Positions 16,823-24,593 of a stretch of DNA of 64,000 bases are shown one piece after another. Origin of the DNA: Sphingomonas cremea (GTDB taxonomy: Bacteria > Pseudomonadota > Alphaproteobacteria > Sphingomonadales > Sphingomonadaceae). Position numbers and translations under genes: made by a program. The notes under the pieces are model-generated. The model had not been told where the DNA came from and made no database searches. It saw nothing but the letters and a program-made list of their open reading frames with translations. The number at the start of each line of letters is the position of its first letter. Within the stretch, counting starts at the first letter, position 1. The stretch covers positions 310,001 through 374,000 of the forward strand of contig NZ_JAKFGM010000003.1 of NCBI RefSeq assembly GCF_021502585.1. Reading direction: 5' to 3'.

Positions 16823-18508
16823 ATGGCTGCGCGGTGGATGGCCGGATTTGCTAGCATCGCGGAACTGCCCCGATCCGCGATCCCGCGTGAAATCGGCGCG
16901 GGCATTAGCGTGGCAGCTGTCGCCATCCCGATCGGGCTGGCATATGCCAAGCTAACCGGCGTGCCGACCGAAATCGGCCTTTACGCCAGCATCGTCCCTA
17001 CCGCGGCCTATGCGCTGTTCGGTCCTTCATCGCGCTACCTGATTGTCGGGCCGGATACGGCGACCTGCCTTCTGCTGGGAACGGCCGTCACCCAGCTTGG
17101 CGTAATCGCCCTCGATGCGCGCGCTCCCGTCGTCGCGGGGCTTAGCTTGCTGGTTGGAATTGCATGCCTGGCCGCGGCCATGCTTCGGCTTGGCTTTATC
17201 GCCAACCTGATCTCACGACCTGTACTTGTCGGCTATCTTGCGGGCGTCTCGCTGACCTTGCTGGTGACTCAGCTTCCCAGCGTTTCGCGCGTCGATATTC
17301 ATTCACCGGGACTCTTTCGGCCCTTCATTGAGCTGGGCTGGCGCGCCGCCGAAATTCACTGGCCAACGTTAAGCCTAGCGGCTGCGCTCCTCATATTGCT
17401 TCGACTGCTCAAGCGATACGTTCCCCGAATTCCCGGTCCAGCCGTGGCGATCGTGCTTGCGATCCTGCTGTCAGAGGTCCTCGATCTACCTTCCGCCGGT
17501 TTTGCAACGATCGGCGCGATACCGTCGGGCCTGCCTTCCCCACGCCTTCCCAGCTTTGCAGGCGACCCCGCACAATTGGCGCTTTCGGTAGCCGGGCTGT
17601 TGGTGGTCAGTTTTTCCAGCGGCATCCTGACCGCCCGGGCGTTCGGGCAGAAGATCGACGCCGACAGCAACCCCAACCGCGAATTGGCGGGCTTCGGGGC
17701 CGCAGATGTCGCCGCCGGGCTGTTCCAGGGATTTGCGGTAACCGGCGCGGATTCGCGGACCGCGGTAGCCATGGCTTCGGGTGGCCGTTCGGCGCTGGTC
17801 GGCCTTGTCGCAGCCGCGACGGTTGCGCTGGTAGTGACGCTGCTGACGGGCCCGCTTGCCGCTTTGCCCGAGGCAGCGCTCGGCGCAATCCTTGTTTCGG
17901 CAGCGGTCGACCTGTTCGACGGCAAGGCATTTCGCCGGCTTGCCAAGATCGATCGGCATGAGCTCGCTTTTGCACTTGTCGCGACAGTAGGCGTGATCTG
18001 GATTGGCGTCCTCCAGGGTGTCTTCATCGCGGTCGCGATGACGCTGGTTCACCTGCTCCGCCTGGCCACCCGCCCGCTCGACTCCGTCATGGGCCTTGAT
18101 CCGGAGCGCGGTGACCTGGTCACCTTAAGTCGTAATCCCTCGGCAGAGGTGCCCGATCGCATTGTCGTCTATCTGTTCGAAGCCTCGCTCATATTCCTGA
18201 ACGCGCACTATTTCCTTGAACGCGCCATCCAAGTGCTGAGGTCGCGCCCTGACGCGAAGTGGCTGGTGCTCGACACATCGGCGATGATGAATGCAGATAC
18301 TGGCGCAGTCGACGCGATGGAGGACCTGAAGCATCGGCTGGATGCCGAGGGCGTCGGCCTCCTGCTCGGCGGCGGGCATGGCCATTTTCGCGAGATACTC
18401 GAACGCTCGGGCCTAGCCGAATTGATCGGCCGTGACCGCATTTTCGATACTCCCGCCCAAGCCTTGGCGGCCGCCGAGGCAATGCGCGATCAGCTGCGAT
18501 CGAACTAG
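16823..18508 (+). CDS. SulP-family anion transporter with STAS domain
   Basis: This is a 561-residue secondary transporter of the SLC26/SulP family. The membrane part (residues 20-430) has the hallmark [46 protein letters not shown] and the segment [22 protein letters not shown] cytoplasmic STAS domain follows (about 450-560, with [20 protein letters not shown]). Substrates in the family include sulfate, bicarbonate and dicarboxylates; nothing here decides between them. GAGG at 16811-16814 supports the ATG at 16823. Its TAG stop overlaps the TAG stop of the convergent aquaporin gene (CTAG at 18505-18508). Confidence 0.93.
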   Translation: MAARWMAGFASIAELPRSAIPREIGAGISVAAVAIPIGLAYAKLTGVPTEIGLYASIVPTAAYALFGPSSRYLIVGPDTATCLLLGTAVTQLGVIALDARAPVVAGLSLLVGIACLAAAMLRLGFIANLISRPVLVGYLAGVSLTLLVTQLPSVSRVDIHSPGLFRPFIELGWRAAEIHWPTLSLAAALLILLRLLKRYVPRIPGPAVAIVLAILLSEVLDLPSAGFATIGAIPSGLPSPRLPSFAGDPAQLALSVAGLLVVSFSSGILTARAFGQKIDADSNPNRELAGFGAADVAAGLFQGFAVTGADSRTAVAMASGGRSALVGLVAAATVALVVTLLTGPLAALPEAALGAILVSAAVDLFDGKAFRRLAKIDRHELAFALVATVGVIWIGVLQGVFIAVAMTLVHLLRLATRPLDSVMGLDPERGDLVTLSRNPSAEVPDRIVVYLFEASLIFLNAHYFLERAIQVLRSRPDAKWLVLDTSAMMNADTGAVDAMEDLKHRLDAEGVGLLLGGGHGHFREILERSGLAELIGRDRIFDTPAQALAAAEAMRDQLRSN

Positions 18509-19242
18509 CCTGCTTTCCCGTCTCCAATAACGTCTGGCCGCGACGAGGTTTCGGCAAACAGCAGCCGATAACCGGCTCCACCCACCAGGCCGCCCAGGGC
18601 AGGCGCCAGCCAGAACAGCCACAGCTGCTGGAGCGCTAGCCCGCCGACCACCAACGCCGGACCTGTGCTTCGCGCGGGGTTCACCGAAGTATTGGTCACC
18701 GGGATGCTGATCAGGTGGATAAGCGTCAGCGCCAGACCGATTGCGATCGGCGCAAATCCCTTGGGCGCCCGATCGTCAGTGGATCCCAGAATGACCATCA
18801 GGAAGCCGGCCGTCAGTACCAGTTCGATGGCCAGCCCCGCGCCCATCGAATAGCCGCCCGGCGATCCCTCGCCAAAACCATTCGCTGCAAGTCCCGAGAC
18901 CGCCAGGTCGAAGGTCGGACTTCCGCTGGCAATGAACAGCAGGAAATAGGCCGCGACGACCGCTCCGATGACCTGTGCGATGATGTAGGGAACGATGTCG
19001 CCGACCGGGAAGCGGCCGCCTGACCAGAGACCGATCGTGACCGCCGGATTGAGGTGACAGCCGGAAATATGTCCGATCGAATAGGCCATCGTTAGCACGG
19101 TTAACCCGAACGCAAGGGCGACTCCGACCAGGCCGATCCCGACGTCCGGAAAGGCCGCGGCCAGAACCGCGCTGCCGCAACCGCCAAACACCAGCCAGAA
19201 CGTCCCAAGCCCCTCAGCCGCCATCCGCTTGCCCATGCCCAT
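18505..19242 (-). CDS. aqpZ: Aquaporin Z-type water channel
   Basis: This is a 245-residue six-helix channel. Both NPA motifs are present: [11 protein letters not shown] and [13 protein letters not shown]. The segment [20 protein letters not shown] is nearly that of E. coli AqpZ and supplies the His, Thr and Arg of the narrow selectivity filter, while [10 protein letters not shown] supplies the Phe-side helix. This predicts a water rather than glycerol channel, despite glpK nearby. The ATG at 19242 is chosen because GGGAGG lies 5-6 bases before it; the ATG at 19263 would precede that site. Its stop overlaps that of the SulP gene. Confidence 0.94.
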   Translation of the reverse strand: MGMGKRMAAEGLGTFWLVFGGCGSAVLAAAFPDVGIGLVGVALAFGLTVLTMAYSIGHISGCHLNPAVTIGLWSGGRFPVGDIVPYIIAQVIGAVVAAYFLLFIASGSPTFDLAVSGLAANGFGEGSPGGYSMGAGLAIELVLTAGFLMVILGSTDDRAPKGFAPIAIGLALTLIHLISIPVTNTSVNPARSTGPALVVGGLALQQLWLFWLAPALGGLVGGAGYRLLFAETSSRPDVIGDGKAG

Positions 19243-19378
19243 CGACGCCTCCCTGTCTTTCAAGCAATCCTGTGGAAGGAACGGTCTATGCCAGCAGCTT
19301 TACGTCCGACTATCAGGACAAACCCGCACGTATCCAATGGCGAGCAAATTTTTGCGGCTTGGCATGACAGACTTCCGC

Positions 19379-19996
19379 CTAATCCACGGTCTCTCCGGAC
19401 AATGGCGTGGCCAACATTGAAGAACGGGACCCAAACTCATCCAGCCAATTACTGAGTTGGGGGCGCGTCGTGCGAAAGTCCGGCAGCTCCCGAAACTCCA
19501 GCCAGCTCAGCGCAGTTGCAACTGCGATGTGACCAACATGGATGGGGCCATGCATATCAAGTTCGCGCTCCAGCCAGTCATACCCTGCGACAAGCTTTTC
19601 GACGTATCCGTCGCGGAGCGGCATATATCGAAGGGCCTCTGGTCGGCGGACGGTTTCCCAACGCACTGCCATACCTGCTTCGCACAGTCCTTGTGACACT
19701 GCCGGTAGCTTCAACGCCTGCCAGCGCGCTTCTCCGGCCGCGGGAATGAGCCTTTCGCCATCGTGCAATGTGTCGAGGTAGGCGCAAATCACGTCTGAAT
19801 CGAAAATTGCGGCGTTATCTGGCCGAACGAGCACTGGAACTTTTCCTAACGGATTCTCGGCGAACACGAGGTCGTTACGATGCGTCGGACTGGTCTCCTG
19901 ATGCACCACCTCAATTTGATCCACCAACCCGGCTTCATGTGCGAATACCAGTGCTTTACGCGCATAAGGGGAATGCGTTTGATAGAGTAGTTTCAT
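19379..19996 (-). CDS. Glutathione S-transferase family protein
   Basis: This is a 205-residue protein. The N-terminal thioredoxin-like domain (1-80) has SPYARKALVFAHEAGL in the active-site region, the cis-Pro strand LGKVPVLV and the glutathione-binding DSDVICAYLDTL. The helical C-terminal domain follows, ending in TTRPQLSNWLDEFGSR. The catalytic position carries Ser/Tyr-type residues (S9, Y11) rather than Cys. It starts eight bases after the peptidase stop, so the two form one operon. The context suggests a glutathione-dependent step or detoxification within the adjacent catabolic block; the substrate is unknown. Confidence 0.88.
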   Translation of the reverse strand: MKLLYQTHSPYARKALVFAHEAGLVDQIEVVHQETSPTHRNDLVFAENPLGKVPVLVRPDNAAIFDSDVICAYLDTLHDGERLIPAAGEARWQALKLPAVSQGLCEAGMAVRWETVRRPEALRYMPLRDGYVEKLVAGYDWLERELDMHGPIHVGHIAVATALSWLEFRELPDFRTTRPQLSNWLDEFGSRSSMLATPLSGETVD

Positions 19997-20004
19997 TTCG
20001 AAGT

Positions 20005-21411
20005 TCACTCCCTGTTGTGGAGGAGGCAAGCCACTGCGGCGACGATCCTCTCCGCGGTTGGCAGGTGGAGAAATTCGTTGGGCCCATGCGCATTGGATTG
20101 CGGGCCAAGGACACCGGTCGCCACGAACTGCGCTGCGGGGAAGCGCTCACCTAGCATGGAAAGAAACGGTATTCCGCCCCCGCCGCCCATTAATGCAGAA
20201 GGCCTTCCGAAGGCTCGTTCGGAGGCCTCGTCCAAGGCGGTCTGGAGCCAATCGGCAAGCGCCGGCGCATGCCAACCCGGTGATACGAAATCGACGCGGA
20301 ATTGGACTTTGGCATTGTACGGAGGATTTTCTTCCAGCAACGCCTTCAACGTCGCGGCCGCACTCCGAGGATCCAGGGTCGGCGGAAGCCTGAGGCTGAG
20401 CTTCAAAGAGATATCGGGATGCATGACTGCCGCGGCCTGGGAGACCTCCGGCAGGCCGTCCATCCCGGTGATTGCCAGCTGCGGTCGCCAGGAACGGTTT
20501 AGCGAAAGCTCAACCGGATCGCTATTCACCGGTTGAAGTCCGTCATGAAGCGGCAACTGACTGAAAATTGCGGTTCCCAGAATGTCTCCAGACTGTTTTG
20601 CCTGGGTTCGCCGGTCGGCCGGAATTTGGACTTGGAAATCCGGCACAACCACTTCGCCGCTGTCTGGATCTTCAACGCGTGAGAGTAAGCCACGAGCAAT
20701 GCGAAATGGGGACGGCACCAGACCCGATGCCTCCCCCGAATGCATGCCTTCGGATAATACTCTTATTGTCAGCGTCCCAGCGACTTGGCCGCGCAACGAG
20801 GTCGTTACCCAAAGCTGGTCGTAGTTGCCGCAGCTCGCATCGAGAGCGATGATGAGTCCGGGTTCGCCGATGCGTTCCGCGAGCGCTTCGAAATAGAATG
20901 GGAGATCGAAGCTTCCGGATTCCTCGCAAGCTTCGATCAGAATGCGGCAAGGCGGATGTGCCAGTCCCTGTTCCCGCAAGGCGAGCAGCCCGGCGATTGC
21001 ACCAAACAATGAATAACCGTCGTCAGCACCACCGCGCCCATAAAGGCGATCGCCCTCGATGACCGGGGTCCAGGCACCTCGCCCGTTCACCCAGCCATCC
21101 ATCGGGGGCTGTTTGTCCAGGTGGCCATAAATCAAAACTGGCGAACGCCCGTCGCCTGGAACATCAATGAAAATTACCGGCGTTCGCCTCGGAATCCGAA
21201 GAACGTCGACGACCGCGCCAGGCGTTCCGCAAAGGCTGCGGCGTGCCCAGCCAGCCATTAGTTCGACCGCCCGATCGATGTGACCTGTCCCCTCCCAGTC
21301 GCAGTCGAATGCCGGAGATTCGCAGGGAATCTCTATGTAGCTTAGCAAGGAGGGCATTACCTCCGTTACCCAGATCTGTTCGATAAAGGCTTGCAGCCGG
21401 TCAAAATCCAT
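20005..21411 (-). CDS. M20-family metallopeptidase/amidohydrolase
   Basis: This is a 468-residue zinc-dependent dipeptidase or N-acyl hydrolase. The metal and catalytic residues of clan MH are visible: H97 and D99 in IYGHLDKQP, the bridging acid in RGGADDGYS (130-131), the Glu pair in EACEESGS (163-164) and a C-terminal His in NAHGPNEF. A dimerisation domain (about 200-340) contains SEGMHSGEASG. The ATG at 21411 (MDFDRLQAFIEQ) was preferred to 21453. The gene is transcribed away from the Lrp gene across a region carrying a GCGGAA-type inverted repeat, so Lrp-type control is likely. Members differ in substrate (dipeptides, N-succinyl or N-carbamoyl amino acids), which cannot be decided here. 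Confidence 0.9.
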   Translation of the reverse strand: MDFDRLQAFIEQIWVTEVMPSLLSYIEIPCESPAFDCDWEGTGHIDRAVELMAGWARRSLCGTPGAVVDVLRIPRRTPVIFIDVPGDGRSPVLIYGHLDKQPPMDGWVNGRGAWTPVIEGDRLYGRGGADDGYSLFGAIAGLLALREQGLAHPPCRILIEACEESGSFDLPFYFEALAERIGEPGLIIALDASCGNYDQLWVTTSLRGQVAGTLTIRVLSEGMHSGEASGLVPSPFRIARGLLSRVEDPDSGEVVVPDFQVQIPADRRTQAKQSGDILGTAIFSQLPLHDGLQPVNSDPVELSLNRSWRPQLAITGMDGLPEVSQAAAVMHPDISLKLSLRLPPTLDPRSAAATLKALLEENPPYNAKVQFRVDFVSPGWHAPALADWLQTALDEASERAFGRPSALMGGGGGIPFLSMLGERFPAAQFVATGVLGPQSNAHGPNEFLHLPTAERIVAAVACLLHNRE

Positions 21412-21487
21412 ACAACGTTTCCTGTGCCAATATGGCGCGTTGTAACGGCGCAAGTGGGCGGTTAGGCCGCGAGATAGATCGCCATCG

Positions 21488-21502
21488 CGCGGAATTTCCG
21501 CG
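21488..21502. promoter_or_regulatory. Inverted repeat, putative Lrp-family operator (site 1)
   Basis: CGCGGAA-T-TTCCGCG is a perfect 15-base dyad in the 119-base spacer between the divergent peptidase and Lrp-type genes. A half-site, ATTTCCGTG, follows at 21524-21532 over the Lrp start codon. The same core recurs at 22010-22022 before the lyase gene. Size and symmetry fit Lrp/AsnC operators, and autoregulation by the neighbouring regulator is the simplest reading. Confidence 0.65.
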
Positions 21503-21530
21503 ATAATATTGATAAAAATGAGAGATTTCC

Positions 21531-22001
21531 GTGGAACTCGATAATTTCGACCGGCAGCTGCTCAATCTTGTTCAAGAGGATGCCGACCAAACCTCGGAAC
21601 GATTGGCAGAGCAGATACACCTATCTCCATCCGCTATTCAGCGGCGGCTAAAAAGGCTGCGCAAAGAAGGCGTCATCGCGCGCGAGTGCGCGGTTCTGGA
21701 GCCAAAGAAGATCGGTCGACCGACCTTCTTCATTGTCTCGCTCCAGGTCGAGCGCGAAAGGCCAGAACTTCTGGCGGAACTCCGTCGATGGTTGTCGCGG
21801 GAGCCGCACATACAACAGGCATTTTATGTGACGGGTGAAGCAGACTTTGTTTTGGTAGTGACCGTGCCCGACACAGATGCCTACGACGAGTTGATGTCAC
21901 GATTGGTTCGCGAGAATTCCAACCTGAAGCGATTCACCACCAGTGTGGCCCTGGGCGTAGTGAAGCGCGGGCTGACAATTCCAGTGCCCTTGGAGGATTG
22001 A
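21531..22001 (+). CDS. Lrp/AsnC-family transcriptional regulator
   Basis: This is a 156-residue regulator. The N-terminal winged helix (residues 1-60) reads DNFDRQLLNLVQEDADQTSERLAEQIHLSPSAIQRRLKRLRKEGVI, the standard Lrp HTH. The C-terminal RAM ligand domain (70-150) has YVTGEADFVLVVTVPDTDAYDEL. Such proteins sense amino acids or related compounds and often control adjacent catabolic genes. The start is the GTG at 21531, with GAGAG before it. It is divergent from the peptidase-GST pair and upstream of the PLP-lyase and cyclase genes. The ligand is presumably the substrate of that block. Confidence 0.93.
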   Translation: MELDNFDRQLLNLVQEDADQTSERLAEQIHLSPSAIQRRLKRLRKEGVIARECAVLEPKKIGRPTFFIVSLQVERERPELLAELRRWLSREPHIQQAFYVTGEADFVLVVTVPDTDAYDELMSRLVRENSNLKRFTTSVALGVVKRGLTIPVPLED

Positions 22002-22009
22002 TGTGCCGC

Positions 22010-22022
22010 GCGGAAATTCCGC
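22010..22022. promoter_or_regulatory. Inverted repeat, putative Lrp-family operator (site 2)
   Basis: GCGGAA-A-TTCCGC is a perfect 13-base dyad starting nine bases after the Lrp stop and 85 bases before the lyase ATG. It has the same half-sites as the dyad at 21488-21502, differing only in the central base and one outer pair. Its position suggests a second promoter for the lyase-cyclase genes under the same regulator. Confidence 0.65.
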
Positions 22023-22107
22023 TTAATTTCGGCTATTTCAGTGAATCCCCGCGCATCCGATCCGGATTTCGCAGCACGAGAGTGCCAATCTGCTCCACGA
22101 TAGCGCA

Positions 22108-23076
22108 ATGAACAAATCACCCGAGCCACAGTTTCCGCCAACCCCACTCCTCGACCTACCCGAGGTCGCCCGGATCGCTAAGGTCGCGAGGGTCTTTGTA
22201 AAAGACGAAGGCCAGCGTCCTTTGGGAAATTTCAAGGTTCTCGGTGGAATGCTTGCGGGAATCCGCGCCCTAGATCGCGCAAATGTCCACAACCCACGGC
22301 TGATTTGTGCGAGTGACGGCAATCATGGGCTTGCGGTCGCAGCGGCAGCCAAACATTGTGGCGCCATCTCGCGCATCTACCTTCCAACAGGCGCCTCGAT
22401 CGAGCGTGCGGCTCGAATTAGGTCAGAAGGCGGCGAGATCGCATGGATCACGGGAACGTACGACGATGCGGTGAACGCTGCCGCTGCTGCCGCTGAACAA
22501 GGCGAGGGAATTCTCGTTCCCGACACCACCAGCAAGGCGTCAGATCCAATCGTCGACGACGTTATGTTGGGTTACGGGCGGATTTGTCATGAGCTACTGA
22601 GCCAACTGCCAGAGGCCCCCACACATGTTTTCGTGCAGGCCGGGGTGGGTGGGTTGGCCGCCGCCCTGGCCATAGGCCTGCGCGACTACATGGCAGAACC
22701 CGCCCACATTATCGTCGTCGAGCCGGAAGCTGCCGCGTGCGTCAGCGAGGGTCTCACTGCCGGGCGGCCAGTGCAAATTGAAGGTGATCTTGAGACATGT
22801 GCGGAAATGTTATCCTGTGGGCTCGCATCGGCACCAGCACTAGAGATCTTGATCAAATGCGAAAGTCGATCGCTCCTTGTGAATGAATTGGCACTTGAAC
22901 GATCGGTACGAACACTGAAAGAGTGCGAAGGCCCCTTGACCACGCCCTCTGGCGCCGCCGGACTGGCAGGACTCCTTCATGCAGCGGGCAATAAAGACCT
23001 TCGCAACCGATTGGACCTTGGAAGCAATAGCAAGGTCTTGCTCATCGCCACGGAAAGAAATCTCTCGAGTCCATAA
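22108..23076 (+). CDS. PLP-dependent lyase related to diaminopropionate ammonia-lyase
   Basis: This is a 322-residue fold-type II PLP enzyme. The Schiff-base lysine is K43 in LGNFKVLGGMLAG. The phosphate/substrate loop is SDGNHGLAVAAAAKHCG (69-85), the form seen in diaminopropionate ammonia-lyases and threonine deaminase-like enzymes. A glycine-rich loop appears as QAGVGGLAAALA, and EPEAAACVSEGL and TTPSGAAGLAGL complete the site. At 322 residues it is about 80 shorter than typical DpaL/YgeX proteins, so it may be a distinct subfamily. Expected chemistry is alpha,beta-elimination releasing ammonia from an amino acid. It lies behind operator site 2 and is followed by the cyclase gene after 96 bases. 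Confidence 0.82.
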   Translation: MNKSPEPQFPPTPLLDLPEVARIAKVARVFVKDEGQRPLGNFKVLGGMLAGIRALDRANVHNPRLICASDGNHGLAVAAAAKHCGAISRIYLPTGASIERAARIRSEGGEIAWITGTYDDAVNAAAAAAEQGEGILVPDTTSKASDPIVDDVMLGYGRICHELLSQLPEAPTHVFVQAGVGGLAAALAIGLRDYMAEPAHIIVVEPEAAACVSEGLTAGRPVQIEGDLETCAEMLSCGLASAPALEILIKCESRSLLVNELALERSVRTLKECEGPLTTPSGAAGLAGLLHAAGNKDLRNRLDLGSNSKVLLIATERNLSSP

Positions 23077-23172
23077 TTTCGCAAGATTGAGCGGCGGGCC
23101 AATTTTGGGACAATGTATCGGCAACGATCACCGGGCCCGTTTGACTTCGGGTTCGCTGCCAAGGAGTGCCAA

Positions 23173-24081
23173 ATGGTGAACGACAAAAGGGTCTGTTTCG
23201 ATTTCGAGATCGAATTCCTGAATGGTGGCGGAATCCAGGGACAGGGGTTCAGGCTGGATATCGAGGGCGAAACCATCGCCGATGATACGTTGGCTGCCTA
23301 TATTGTTGCCGACTTGCGCTTGTTGATGGTGGGCGAGGTCCGCATCCTCAACAAGAAGTTCATCACGGAACGCCATAAGCGAACATCAACGCCCGGTGCC
23401 CACTTGGCTGGTGATGACCCGCGCCGGCTCATCGACCTTAGCCACGTGATCGAAGACGGCATGATCACCTACAAGGGGCTACCCGCACCAATCATCTGCG
23501 ATCATCTTTCCCGCGCCAGGTCTCGCGAAATTTATGCGGAAGGAACCGAGTTCCAGATCGACAGGATCGAAATGGTCGGCAACACCGGCACCTATCTGGA
23601 CACGCCGTTCCATCGCTATGCCGACGGCCAGGATCTTTCGGAAATGGCACTCGATCGCATGGCGGATTGCCCGGGCGCGGTCGTTCGAGTGGAAGGGTCG
23701 CGTCAACGAGAGGTCGACCAAATGGCATTCGCGGCCGTCGACGTCTCGGGGAAGGCGGTATTGGTCCACACGGGTTGGGATCGCCACTGGCGAACCGATC
23801 AATATTTCGAGGGCCATCCGCACCTTACCGAGGCCGCCGCAGTCCATCTTCGGGATCGGGGGGCAATCTTGGTCGGGATCGACTCGTTCAACATTGACGA
23901 CACGTCGGGCAATACTCGCCCAGTTCACTCAATATTGCTGGGAGCGGGGATTCCGATTGTCGAGCATATGACCAACCTGGGTGCTCTCCCCGCGGATGGA
24001 TTTCGCTTCTTTGCGGTCCCGCCGAAGGTACGGAAAATGGGAACGTTCCCCGTACGGGCTCACGCACTGCTGCCAGGATGA
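23173..24081 (+). CDS. Cyclase-family metal hydrolase (kynurenine formamidase-like) with extra N-terminal domain
   Basis: This is a 302-residue protein in two parts. Residues 84-302 match the cyclase/kynurenine formamidase family: RRLIDLSHVIEDGMITYKGLP, then the metal-site motif in the variant GNTGTYLDTPFHRYADG (136-152), then VLVHTGWDRHW and GIDSFNIDD. Residues 1-75 form an additional small domain (CFDFEIEFLNGGGIQGQGFRLDI, AAYIVADLRLLMVGEVRIL) that I do not recognise and that most family members lack. AAGGAG at 23161-23166 supports the ATG at 23173. The canonical HxGTHxDxPxH is altered to N and Y at the first and third positions, a known subfamily variation. It probably hydrolyses an amide or ring in the same pathway as the lyase. 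Confidence 0.85.
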   Translation: MVNDKRVCFDFEIEFLNGGGIQGQGFRLDIEGETIADDTLAAYIVADLRLLMVGEVRILNKKFITERHKRTSTPGAHLAGDDPRRLIDLSHVIEDGMITYKGLPAPIICDHLSRARSREIYAEGTEFQIDRIEMVGNTGTYLDTPFHRYADGQDLSEMALDRMADCPGAVVRVEGSRQREVDQMAFAAVDVSGKAVLVHTGWDRHWRTDQYFEGHPHLTEAAAVHLRDRGAILVGIDSFNIDDTSGNTRPVHSILLGAGIPIVEHMTNLGALPADGFRFFAVPPKVRKMGTFPVRAHALLPG

Positions 24082-24085
24082 CCCA

Positions 24086-24119
24086 CGGGGTCGCCGCCGG
24101 CAGCGGGCGGCAAACCCCG
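24086..24119. terminator. Hairpin between convergent cyclase and rhodanese genes
   Basis: An inner 6-bp stem GCCGCC (24093-24098) / GGCGGC (24106-24111) is nested in an outer stem CGGGG (24086-24090) / CCCCG (24115-24119). It fills the 39-base gap between two converging genes, the usual place for a bidirectional terminator. There is no T-run on either side, so intrinsic termination is not certain. Confidence 0.45.
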
Positions 24120-24120
24120 G

Positions 24121-24525
24121 TCAGGCATATTGCTCCTCCGATACGAGCTCGAAGCCTTCGTCCACCCAACCGGTGATGCCCCCGGCCATAATCTTCACCG
24201 GCCTGCCGAGTTGCGCCAATCTCAACGCGCCGCGCGCCGCACCATTGCAATGGGGACCAGCGCAATAGGTAACGAACAGGGTGTTCTCCGGCCACGCCGC
24301 AATCTTGCTGCCAATGATTTTGCCATGCGGAAGATTGATCGCCCCTGGCACGTGACCTTTCGCGAACAGCGCCGGCGATCGCACGTCGAGTAATACGAAA
24401 TCGGCATTGCTCCCGAGACTTGAATGTACGTCCCAGCAGTCGGTCTCAAATGCGAACTCTGCGGCAAAATGCGCGACGGCATCTGCGGCGGGCGCTGCGG
24501 GTGATTGAGTTACGGCGGTCGCCAT
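24121..24525 (-). CDS. Rhodanese-like domain protein
   Basis: This is a 134-residue single-domain rhodanese. The fold signature is VLLDVRSPALFAKGHVPGAINLPHG, and the active loop begins with C88 in TYCAGPHCNGAARGALRLAQLG, followed by IMAGGITGWVDEGF. The loop CAGPHCNG differs from thiosulfate sulfurtransferases (CRKGVT) and is the type often paired with FtrA-like regulators. The ATG at 24525 has GGAG six bases upstream, better placed than the ATG at 24537. It is divergent from the FtrA-type gene across a 68-base promoter region. Sulfur transfer or arsenate/cyanide detoxification are possible roles. Confidence 0.88.
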   Translation of the reverse strand: MATAVTQSPAAPAADAVAHFAAEFAFETDCWDVHSSLGSNADFVLLDVRSPALFAKGHVPGAINLPHGKIIGSKIAAWPENTLFVTYCAGPHCNGAARGALRLAQLGRPVKIMAGGITGWVDEGFELVSEEQYA

Positions 24526-24593
24526 GTCGGTCTCCATTTCTTGATATGTGCATGGATTCTTTCAACTGGACGTTCGCGGCACAAGTGGCGTAA

